Origin: Proteobacteria bacterium UBA3413 | GTDB taxonomy: Bacteria; Pseudomonadota; Gammaproteobacteria; Magnimaribacterales; D2472 | Assembly (NCBI GenBank): GCA_002358345.1 | Contig: DEOR01000039.1 | Location: 786-9,705, forward strand | Reading direction: 5' to 3' | DNA: 8,920 nucleotides | Shown here: piece by piece, positions 1-6,232 of the stretch | Layout: every line of letters starts with the position of its first letter | Position numbering within the stretch: the stretch's first letter is position 1 | Notes under the pieces: model-generated | What the model saw: the letters and a program-made list of their open reading frames with translations, nothing else | Databases searched by the model: none | What the model was told of the DNA's origin: nothing | Made by a program: the position numbers and the translations under genes

Positions 1-2294
1 AGATCATGCATGGCGACATCATCGTCAACTAAGACCACCAAGTTGTCGTGATCATCCATATTGATTACAGAGGTATCTAGATCGTCTTCATTGTACTCAG
101 GGCATTCGCGGGGAACAGATAAAGTAAAGACTGAACCAACTCCCTCTTCACTTGTCACTACAACCTCCCCGCCCATCATTTCAGCAAATTTCTTGGATAT
201 AGGTAAGCCTAAGCCTGTTCCTCCGTAGTTAGCAGAAGTGGAGCGTTCGGCCTGAGTGTATTCTTCAAAAACCTTGGCTACTCCCTCAGCACTCATGCCA
301 GCACCTGTGTCTATGACGGCAAAATCAATAAACTCAATGCCTTCAACTGATCTGGCTCTCACATCAAGCGTGACGGTACCGTTTTTTGTAAATTTAAAAC
401 CATTACTTAAAAAGTTGGTTAAACATTGTCTGAGCTTAGTCTCATCCTGAGACATGGACCCCATGGCGCCATCAAAATTCACAACAAAGCCATTATCATT
501 TTTAGCAGCCAGTGGCTCAGAAATATTTTTAATCGTTTCGACCATGTTCTCAATTTCAAAACTCGTAATAAACAGTTCCATTTTGCCAGCTTCAATTTTT
601 GATAAATCAAGAATATTGTTAATCAGCGATAAGAGATGAGATCCAGATGAAGTGATTTTCTTAAGATCTGGAAGCAAGTCATCGTAGCCAAGATCTTCAC
701 AATCCTCGTAGAGCATTTCACCGTAACCCAAAATTGCATTCAGCGGCGTTCGCAGTTCATGGCTCATGTTGGCAAAGAATTTAGTTTTTTGATCGCTGGC
801 ATCTCTTGCCTCATCCCTTGCTGTTTCCATCTCACCTGTTCTGGCGTCGATCAGGCCATTAACTTCATCTGACATCCGGGAGAAGGCAACAAGCATAAGT
901 TCCACGGAAGCTTCTTCGCTAGATTTTTGATCTGCATCGTTAGCAAGATCTCTCATCTTCTTAATATCATTAAGGATCAGAGTTCTAGCGCTACCATCAA
1001 GCTGGTCAGCCAGAGCCCCCATTTTTTCAATAATAACTTCATCTCTTTCATGTCGTCTCTTTGCTTGCTCTGCACGAATACCTTCCATCTCCAACAGATG
1101 TAATTTATAGCTTTTAAGAGCCGTTGATAGTTGACCAACTTCATCCTTTTCAGAGGCTAGCAGACCTTTTCTAGGCGGCATTTCTTGCGAATGATCACCT
1201 TTGGTCAGACTCTCAAGAACTAAAATAGCCTTAGTGATTCCTCCAAAAGCTCTTGTCGTTACAAAAGCAATAAGTGAAATAATCAATATTACAAAAGAGA
1301 TAGCTGCTATGTAAGTAATATTCAATACATATGCTGCTCTTAAGATATTTTCACGCTCATCTTTAAATACGAACAACTGGGCTTCATCAGCAGAGAGGTA
1401 TGAGCTCAATGGCAGCAATGTAATTGAAGTACCTAGCTCAGTATCTTTCGCCGAAAATCTTGATCCATTAAGCTCTTTAAAAGAGCTAGCTTTAGTTACT
1501 AGCTTATTAAAATTTTCATCATCAAATAAGTTGTCCTCTGAATCACCAAATTGTTGGTAATAATCATTTAATGAAATTAAACCGGTGTCTGTGTTGATTG
1601 CTGTTCTGACTTCAAACTCGTCCTCAAAAATTTCCAGCCCTTTTCGAATATCTACACCAAGCACAATGATAGCTAAAGTCTCACCTTCAATCGTCACTGG
1701 GAAAGTGACCGACTGATTTAACGTGGCTGCTTGCTCTTGATCCTTATCTTGAATTTTTACAATGGCTTGTCTGGGTCTTGTTGCGGCATCGCTCAAAAAC
1801 GAGTCTAGATAGCTAAAAAAATCCGGTCTTGCATTAGGTGAGCAGGGGTCAACGCCCAGTAGATCAAGAGCTCCACCGCAATAAATTCTTTCTCCCGTGG
1901 GAAAGTAAGCCATCACATAACTTAGTTTTCCATAATCAAGCTCTTCTTCAAAAAAGAGCTCTAGTAAGTATTGAGCATCCCCAATTCTATTGGCGCTAAT
2001 AGTATCAAGAAAAGGATTTGTAAATATATTGCTTTGAGCTACCTCATCAAGAAATATCTCAGAATCTGGTTCCCAATAAGATGAATTCTCACCGGTAATA
2101 GGGAGCCATTTAGACATCACATCAAAATTCTTATTATAGGTTTGATACCAGGCAGACTCGTAAAGAGTCAGCAAGGATTCATTCGAGGAGTCTTCTTGGA
2201 TATTTTCTCTATAACCAAAGGAGAAAATAAAAATAGCCGCAACGAGGATGTTGCCCACAACTCCAAACAATAAAAGCTGCAGTCTTATGGGCAT
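1..2294 (-). CDS. Hybrid sensor histidine kinase, 3' end cut by window edge
   Basis: An open frame of 764 codons starts at the ATG at 2294-2292 and is still open at position 1. Domains in order: an N-terminal membrane helix (about residues 4-27), a long extracytoplasmic sensor region (about 30-315) with Cys139 and Cys151, a second membrane helix (about 322-345), a HAMP domain ending in DEVGQL (384-389), a coiled-coil linker, and a HisKA domain with phospho-acceptor His512 in FFANMSHELRTP. The HATPase_c domain shows an N-box (Asn631 in FLSNGFKFT), a G1 box DTGAGM from Asp662 and a GGTGLGL box. At the very end NLVVLVDDD (751-759) is the first strand and acidic pocket of a receiver domain, so this is a hybrid kinase whose phospho-acceptor Asp lies outside the window. 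By family knowledge it autophosphorylates in the inner membrane and relays phosphate to Asp. The sensor region is not confidently assignable; a Cache-like fold is possible. It probably shares a transcript with the upstream TonB-domain gene. Confidence 0.93.
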   Translation of the reverse strand, partial: MPIRLQLLLFGVVGNILVAAIFIFSFGYRENIQEDSSNESLLTLYESAWYQTYNKNFDVMSKWLPITGENSSYWEPDSEIFLDEVAQSNIFTNPFLDTISANRIGDAQYLLELFFEEELDYGKLSYVMAYFPTGERIYCGGALDLLGVDPCSPNARPDFFSYLDSFLSDAATRPRQAIVKIQDKDQEQAATLNQSVTFPVTIEGETLAIIVLGVDIRKGLEIFEDEFEVRTAINTDTGLISLNDYYQQFGDSEDNLFDDENFNKLVTKASSFKELNGSRFSAKDTELGTSITLLPLSSYLSADEAQLFVFKDERENILRAAYVLNITYIAAISFVILIISLIAFVTTRAFGGITKAILVLESLTKGDHSQEMPPRKGLLASEKDEVGQLSTALKSYKLHLLEMEGIRAEQAKRRHERDEVIIEKMGALADQLDGSARTLILNDIKKMRDLANDADQKSSEEASVELMLVAFSRMSDEVNGLIDARTGEMETARDEARDASDQKTKFFANMSHELRTPLNAILGYGEMLYEDCEDLGYDDLLPDLKKITSSGSHLLSLINNILDLSKIEAGKMELFITSFEIENMVETIKNISEPLAAKNDNGFVVNFDGAMGSMSQDETKLRQCLTNFLSNGFKFTKNGTVTLDVRARSVEGIEFIDFAVIDTGAGMSAEGVAKVFEEYTQAERSTSANYGGTGLGLPISKKFAEMMGGEVVVTSEEGVGSVFTLSVPRECPEYNEDDLDTSVINMDDHDNLVVLVDDDVAMHD

Positions 2295-2330
2295 TATTAA
2301 GTTAAGTTCCGACTATCTTAAGTTTAATAA
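2294..2330. repeat. AT-rich inverted repeat at the kinase start codon
   Basis: On the plus strand the arm TTATTAA (2294-2300) pairs with TTAATAA (2324-2330), and TTAAG (2302-2306) pairs with CTTAA (2317-2321). They are separated by a one-base/two-base bulge (2301 against 2322-2323) and enclose a 10-base loop. The repeat fills most of the gap between the TonB-domain stop and the kinase ATG, and its outer arm includes the A of that ATG on the minus strand. The structure could be a protein-binding operator, an attenuating hairpin, or a translation-modulating RNA stem. There is no GC-rich stem or clean T-run for an intrinsic terminator. Confidence 0.5.
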
Positions 2331-2339
2331 GGCAGGGAT

Positions 2340-2711
2340 TTAGTCAAGTTTAAAGGTCAATTTGATCTGAACATTATTCACTTTAACCGATGTGCCGTTA
2401 TACATAGGCGGCTCATATAGAAATTTTCGAACAGATTTAATCGCAGCTCGATCAAAAACACCGGCAGGCGTACTTTCAACAACATAGGGATCAAGCACAG
2501 AACCGTCAGTATCCACGTCAAATTCAAGCATTACAGCTCCTTCAAGCCCTAAGCGGATAGCTCTTCGTGGGTACTCTGGGGCTGGGCTTGAGACTCTAGT
2601 GACCTCAATTTCAGTGCCGTCATCGCCTACATATCCTTTATCACCTGCAAAAGCCGGCCCCGAAATGGCAGCTACAAGAGCAAATGTTAATAACAGATTA
2701 ATTTTTTTCAT
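2340..2711 (-). CDS. Secreted TonB C-terminal-domain protein
   Basis: This 123-residue protein has a cleavable-type signal peptide (Met1-Lys2-Lys3, hydrophobic core 5-19, likely cleavage after AFA at 20-22) and then a TonB_C-like domain over about residues 41-121. Recognisable family features are PEYPRRA (45-51), LGLEGAV (54-60), a DVDTDGSV strand-turn (65-72), the FDRAA segment (86-90) and LYEPPM (98-103). TonB proper carries an uncleaved membrane anchor and a Pro-rich spacer to reach the outer membrane; here the domain follows directly after what looks like a cleavable leader. It is therefore probably a free periplasmic protein, not a working energy transducer (inference). It lies 45 bases upstream of the kinase and is likely co-transcribed with it. 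No good Shine-Dalgarno is visible before the ATG. An alternative reading is that the leader stays as an anchor, giving a minimal TonB-like protein. Confidence 0.87.
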   Translation of the reverse strand: MKKINLLLTFALVAAISGPAFAGDKGYVGDDGTEIEVTRVSSPAPEYPRRAIRLGLEGAVMLEFDVDTDGSVLDPYVVESTPAGVFDRAAIKSVRKFLYEPPMYNGTSVKVNNVQIKLTFKLD

Positions 2712-2795
2712 AGTTTTATATAGTTATATATTAGTTTAACCCTATGTATAATTCATAAGGCATTTAATGCTATACATAATAACAATAAATTCTCT
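2712..2795. promoter_or_regulatory. Divergent promoter/operator region
   Basis: This 84-base AT-rich gap separates the TonB-domain gene (minus) from the CBS gene (plus), so promoters for both directions should be here. A perfect TATAAT at 2747-2752 is the best -10 for the plus-strand operon and would give a leader of roughly 35-40 bases. The -35 position (about 2724-2729, TTATAT) is a poor match to TTGACA. On the minus strand several overlapping TATA-like hexamers lie between 2712 and 2735 and none can be preferred. An inverted repeat, TATGTATA (2743-2750) and TATACATA (2771-2778), brackets the predicted start site, and GCATTTAATGC (2760-2770) is a short palindrome between the arms. Confidence 0.5.
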
Positions 2796-3194
2796 ATGAA
2801 AAAAGTAAAAGATCATTTAAACGAACAAAGGTATTGGGATATTTTTACAATCACAGAGACTGCTTCTTTGTTTGATGCTGCTAAATTAATGCATAAAAAT
2901 AAAATTGGAGCCTTGATGATCTCAAAAGGGGATGTGGCTAAGCTTTCTAAGTCTTCTATAGTTGGCATCCTGACCGAAAGAGATATTGTCTATGCTTTAT
3001 CTGCTGGGCCTGAAGCCATTGGTGAAAAAAAAGTTTCTGACTTTATGACAAAAAAACTTATTTTTACCTGCCCAGACACCTCAAACGATGATGCAAAAAA
3101 ATTAATGCTTGAGAATCAAATCAGGCACTTGCCTGTCTTCTCCGATGAGCATCTTGTGGGCATTATTTCGATGAGAGACGTTTTTAATTCTTAA
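2796..3194 (+). CDS. Stand-alone tandem CBS-domain protein
   Basis: This 132-residue protein is almost entirely a Bateman module. CBS1 covers about residues 12-68, ending in VGILTERDIV (57-66). CBS2 covers about 78-131, starting at VSDFMTKKL and ending in VGIISMRDVF (121-130). The G-I-x-(T/S)-x-R-D motif at the end of each repeat is the usual adenosine-nucleotide-contact segment. By family knowledge such modules bind AMP, ATP or S-adenosylmethionine and regulate a partner protein. No catalytic or DNA-binding domain is attached, so any effect must act through another protein. It is the first gene of a likely four-gene operon, with 13 bases to the MFS transporter, which makes the transporter a candidate partner (inference). 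The start codon has no recognisable Shine-Dalgarno; the methionine chosen is the first in frame after the promoter region. Confidence 0.92.
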   Translation: MKKVKDHLNEQRYWDIFTITETASLFDAAKLMHKNKIGALMISKGDVAKLSKSSIVGILTERDIVYALSAGPEAIGEKKVSDFMTKKLIFTCPDTSNDDAKKLMLENQIRHLPVFSDEHLVGIISMRDVFNS

Positions 3195-3207
3195 GACTAG
3201 AGTCTAG

Positions 3208-4551
3208 ATGAAGATGTTTAAAAAGCTCTCTTACGCCTCTCTCGTATTTCCCGGATCTGCGGCAGGCATGCCAATCTTTATTTTTATTCTTCCTTACTAC
3301 GCAGGGGACCTAGGTCTAGGTCTTTCGATGGTTGGTATTTTATTTTTCTTAGGCAGGATTACAGATATTTTTACTGACCCTATCATGGGGGTTCTGATCG
3401 ATAAATATCCTTCCAAATGGGGCAAGCATAAGCACTGGATCTTTATGTCTGCACCAATTCTCATGGTGGCAACCTACTTTATTTTTATACCGACCACTAC
3501 AAGCCCATCTGCTTTTTACTTTTTTGCCAGCCTTTTGCTTCTGTATACAGGCTTTACTCTTTGCACAATCACTCAATTATCATGGTCATCATTTCTGGCT
3601 CCTAATTATGACGATAGGACAAAGCTTTTAACCTTGAGAGAGTTAATGTCATTGCTCAGTATGTTCTGCGTCATCACAATACCTGCGATTGTTGAGCTGT
3701 ACGACACATCTCTTGAGGCCAAGGTCTTTGCTATTGGTATCTTCGTCCTAATATGCACTCCATTGCTCACTGCCAATGCTCTAAAGCAAGTACCAGACTC
3801 TATGGCTTCCCATAATAGAGTCAAAAATGAAAACCCTTTTAAAACCTTTGGTGGGTTGTTCGCTAATAAAATGCTCAATAAAATTGTTTTTGCTGCGGTC
3901 CTGATTGGTTTTTGTACAGGTCTCAATGGAGCCCTTTATTTAATTTGGATGGAAGTAGTTGTTGAGTTACCTGAATACTCTTCTCGGTTAATGTTGGTTT
4001 ATTACGTGGTGAGCGTCTTAGGCTTGTGGATTTGGCGAGAATTGAGCATTAGAACCTCAAAACACTTTTCAGCCGGGGTAGCGTGTATTTATGCGATTAG
4101 TATTTTAGCTATCGGTTTCATAGGTTATGGATTTATTAAAGAGCTCGAATCCTTTGCTCGACTTATTGCGGTTAGCTGGTTCATTATCTTGTATGGTTTT
4201 GCCTTCTCTGGTCCTTTGCCCTTAATCAATGCAATTATTGCTGATATCTCAGATAAGCTAGCTCTTGAAAAAAATGAGAGCATGTCGGGCACCGTGTTTG
4301 CTTATCTCATCACATTAACAAAAATTGGTTTTGCTTTGGCTGCCTTGGTACCTTATTTAATTCTAGAAATGGTTTGGGGTTTTGATATATCTCTTGGGAC
4401 ATCTAATACCGAAGAATCCAAGATGGGCATCTTTTATCTTTATACATTTATACCTATAATTGGTTACGCAATTGCTGCCTTTTTGTTATTTACTCATACC
4501 TTTGGAAGGCAAGAGCATGCAGATGTTGAATCTACCTTGAGAGATACCTAA
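3208..4551 (+). CDS. GPH/MelB-like MFS transporter
   Basis: This 447-residue integral membrane protein has about 12 hydrophobic helices and no signal peptide. It resembles the glycoside-pentoside-hexuronide cation-symporter branch (MFS_2, MelB type). The helix-2/loop 2-3 signature reads RITDIFTDPIMGVLIDKY followed by WGKHKHW (71-77), and Asp53 and Asp57 fall where MelB has its cation-site Asp55 and Asp59. The helix-4 Asp used for sugar binding in MelB (Asp124) aligns by eye with Gln123, and no clear equivalent of Asp19 is seen. A sodium- or proton-coupled carrier is therefore likely, but a melibiose-like substrate is not supported. It lies 13 bases after the CBS gene, and its stop overlaps the rubredoxin start in TAATG. 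Met1 and Met3 are both possible starts, as neither has a strong ribosome-binding site. Confidence 0.88.
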   Translation: MKMFKKLSYASLVFPGSAAGMPIFIFILPYYAGDLGLGLSMVGILFFLGRITDIFTDPIMGVLIDKYPSKWGKHKHWIFMSAPILMVATYFIFIPTTTSPSAFYFFASLLLLYTGFTLCTITQLSWSSFLAPNYDDRTKLLTLRELMSLLSMFCVITIPAIVELYDTSLEAKVFAIGIFVLICTPLLTANALKQVPDSMASHNRVKNENPFKTFGGLFANKMLNKIVFAAVLIGFCTGLNGALYLIWMEVVVELPEYSSRLMLVYYVVSVLGLWIWRELSIRTSKHFSAGVACIYAISILAIGFIGYGFIKELESFARLIAVSWFIILYGFAFSGPLPLINAIIADISDKLALEKNESMSGTVFAYLITLTKIGFALAALVPYLILEMVWGFDISLGTSNTEESKMGIFYLYTFIPIIGYAIAAFLLFTHTFGRQEHADVESTLRDT

Positions 4552-4721
4552 TGAACTACCAAAAGTACGAGTGTGTAATTTGCGGATATATCTATGATGA
4601 AGAGGTTGGAGATCCCGATGATGGTATTCCTGCTGGCACTAAGTGGGAAGACATCCCAGATGATTGGACCTGCCCAGAATGTGGCGTTAGTAAGTTTGAT
4701 TTTGAATTGATTGAAAATTAA
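4551..4721 (+). CDS. Rubredoxin
   Basis: This 56-residue protein is read from the ATG overlapping the transporter stop (TAATG, 4549-4553) to the TAA at 4719-4721. It has the two rubredoxin knuckles, CVICGYIYD (Cys8, Cys11) and CPECGVSKF (Cys41, Cys44), giving the four Cys ligands of a single mononuclear iron. The conserved middle, GDPDDGIPAGTKWEDIPDDW (20-39), is almost consensus. Length is typical of rubredoxins (about 52-56 residues). There is no signal peptide, so it acts in the cytoplasm as a one-electron carrier. The partner is unknown: alkane hydroxylases, rubrerythrins and other oxygen-detoxifying enzymes are known rubredoxin users, and none is encoded in the window. The stop-start overlap with the MFS gene implies translational coupling, an unusual neighbour for a transporter. 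Identification is very secure; physiological role is not. Confidence 0.96.
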   Translation: MNYQKYECVICGYIYDEEVGDPDDGIPAGTKWEDIPDDWTCPECGVSKFDFELIEN

Positions 4722-4739
4722 TCTTGCCCTCTCATTCAT

Positions 4740-5231
4740 ATGAGTTTTCGATCAATTTTTCAGCTCATACCAATCATTACCTTATTTGCCTCCACACCTA
4801 TTTTAAGTAACCCCAGCTCGACTCCTGCTTTTCAATACTCAATTGGTGACATGAGCATTTCCAGCCTGTTCGAAACCCATAAGAAGTTTCAGCTTGGTTA
4901 TGATGAGTACCAGCCGGGAGATTTATTATCGTTACCAGCACTCCCTGAATTGGAGGTATATATTCTGTTTGGAACTTGGTGCCATGATTCTGAAAGAGAG
5001 GTGCCTCGCCTGCTAAGACTGCTTCAAGAGCTGAATATCCCTGACAAGCACATTCATTTAATTGGTTTAAATCCAAGCAAAAGTGAGCCGCTCAACAGAG
5101 AAATAATTTTCAATGTAGAAAAAACCCCGACCTTTATCTTTTTAAAAGGGAAGCAAGAGATTGGCAGAATTATTGAGAAGCCTGGGGTGAGCCTTGAATC
5201 AGACCTGCAGATAATCTTAGCAAGGTATTAA
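4740..5231 (+). CDS. Secreted thioredoxin-fold protein with CxxS active site
   Basis: This 163-residue protein has an N-terminal signal sequence (hydrophobic core about 7-22, cleavage near SNP/STP around 23-28) and a thioredoxin-like domain from about residue 68. The active-site region is FGTWCHDSEREVPR (77-90): Trp80-Cys81 at the usual place, but the second Cys of CxxC is Ser84. Cys81 is the only cysteine in the protein. The cis-proline loop is present as KTPTFIF (128-134, Pro130). It therefore cannot form the intramolecular disulfide of a classical thioredoxin or TlpA; a mixed-disulfide, isomerase-like or chaperone role in the periplasm is plausible (inference). I recall WCxDS as a recurring variant in thioredoxin-family proteins, so it is probably a real subfamily, not decay. 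It starts 18 bases after rubredoxin and its stop overlaps the convergent Rieske gene. Confidence 0.86.
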   Translation: MSFRSIFQLIPIITLFASTPILSNPSSTPAFQYSIGDMSISSLFETHKKFQLGYDEYQPGDLLSLPALPELEVYILFGTWCHDSEREVPRLLRLLQELNIPDKHIHLIGLNPSKSEPLNREIIFNVEKTPTFIFLKGKQEIGRIIEKPGVSLESDLQIILARY

Positions 5232-6220
5232 TCCAAGTGAAGAGCAGCGATACGCTGCGCTTCATTGTAATTCACATAAAAAGTTGCATATTGTTTGCGA
5301 AACTGAGCAATAGGGCCGTCCATGTCGCACAGGACTGGCTTGAGTGCAAATTTCTTATGCTCCCAAATAGGGATGTCTTCTTTAACTTGTTTATCAATAT
5401 CCGCAATGATGGCTGCGCCGACTCCACCCTTGGGTGCTTCGCCATTAACTTTCTTTTGTAAAAATGAGAAACGAACAATGCATTCTTCATCTTCAATGGG
5501 TGTAGTCGAGCCTAAGAGTAGGGTGTCACAAATACCTTCAAATTTGGTTGCATTATCTCCAGGGCCATTAGAGTAGGCCGTGATCTTGCCTTCAACGGTT
5601 CCTCTTGGAGTTTCCATATTGGCTTCTTGCACAGACACTCGCTTTTGATTGTCGTAAGACACTTCAAAATCCGGATAGCTGACCACCCCATGCACATATT
5701 TAAAATGCGCAGCATCCACAGCATTTTCTGCCATATCTTGGATATGACACTTAACACTGTATTCAAACCGAACAAATTCATCGCTCCATTCTGGGTCCAA
5801 GACTTCTGGGTATGTTTCAACCTCATACGAAGGCTCTAAGCCTTCTGGGTGATACCAAGCATAGATGAGATTGTTTTTCTCTACAGTAGGGTATTTAAAA
5901 ATTTTAGTTTCCTTGGCTTTTGGGGGAATATTTTTGGCATAAGGAATAGAATCCACCTTTCCATTTGTATCCCAATGCCAAGCATGAAATGGGCATTCTA
6001 TGCATTCATCCTTAACCATTCCACCATGACCTAAATGCGCTCCTAGATGAGGGCAGTAGGCATCAAGCATGGTGGCAACACCTGACTCTGTTCTAAATAG
6101 CACCTGATCTTGTGAAAAATAACGCACAGCTTTTACGTCACCTACTTTTAGGTCTTCAGAGTAATCGATCACAAACCAGCCAAATGGAAGAGGCATAGGG
6201 TATCTTTTTTTATCAGTCAT
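5228..6220 (-). CDS. KshA-like Rieske non-heme iron oxygenase, oxygenase component
   Basis: This 330-residue cytoplasmic protein has an N-terminal Rieske [2Fe-2S] domain and a C-terminal mononuclear-iron catalytic domain. Rieske ligands are Cys56 and His58 (CPHLGAH) and Cys76 and His79 (CPFHAWHW). The catalytic iron site shows NAVDAAHFKYVHG with His172 and His177 plus a late acidic ligand in DMDGPIAQFRKQY, probably Asp301. The layout matches the 3-ketosteroid 9-alpha-hydroxylase/cholesterol-desaturase-like branch, in which one oxygenase subunit uses electrons from a separate reductase to hydroxylate or desaturate a hydrophobic substrate. No reductase or ferredoxin gene is in the window. The gene lies 12 bases after the amidohydrolase-like gene and is the last of the minus-strand cluster. 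Its TAA shares a TTAA (5228-5231) with the convergent gene stop. The start MTDKKRYPMPLPFGW fits the family's usual N-terminus. Substrate is unknown. Confidence 0.92.
   Translation of the reverse strand: MTDKKRYPMPLPFGWFVIDYSEDLKVGDVKAVRYFSQDQVLFRTESGVATMLDAYCPHLGAHLGHGGMVKDECIECPFHAWHWDTNGKVDSIPYAKNIPPKAKETKIFKYPTVEKNNLIYAWYHPEGLEPSYEVETYPEVLDPEWSDEFVRFEYSVKCHIQDMAENAVDAAHFKYVHGVVSYPDFEVSYDNQKRVSVQEANMETPRGTVEGKITAYSNGPGDNATKFEGICDTLLLGSTTPIEDEECIVRFSFLQKKVNGEAPKGGVGAAIIADIDKQVKEDIPIWEHKKFALKPVLCDMDGPIAQFRKQYATFYVNYNEAQRIAALHLD
5236..5266 (+). terminator. Hairpin in convergent overlap, possible terminator of the plus-strand operon
   Basis: Five bases after the thioredoxin-like gene stop, GAAGAGCAGCG (5239-5249) pairs with CGCTGCGCTTC (5253-5263) across a three-base ATA loop, with one A/G mismatch. 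T5238-A5264, a G-T wobble and A5236-T5266 extend it to about 14 positions. The position is ideal for ending the plus-strand transcript. The following ATTGTAATTC is only moderately T-rich, so termination efficiency is uncertain. The stem lies inside the last codons of the convergent Rieske gene. Confidence 0.45.
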
Positions 6221-6232
6221 AGTTTTTCAGGT

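Noticed and set aside
256..639. Two short plus-strand open frames
   Set aside because: They lie antisense to the ATPase/HisKA part of the kinase, which has clear conserved boxes; the antisense products show no recognisable domain.
2760..2770. Palindrome GCATTTAATGC as an independent operator
   Set aside because: It is short, AT-rich and off-centre from the larger inverted repeat; noted within the promoter region only.
3194..3205. AGACT/AGTCT inverted repeat between the CBS and transporter genes
   Set aside because: Five-base arms with a two-base loop are too small for a terminator and there is no T-run; the genes look co-transcribed.
3606..3926. 106-residue minus-strand open frame in the transporter gene
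   Set aside because: It is antisense to conserved membrane helices and has no domain signature.
4798..5076. 92-residue minus-strand open frame
   Set aside because: It is antisense to the thioredoxin-like gene, which has a signal peptide, WC motif and cis-Pro loop.
5512..5826. 104-residue minus-strand open frame
   Set aside because: It is an out-of-frame shadow of the Rieske gene with no family features.
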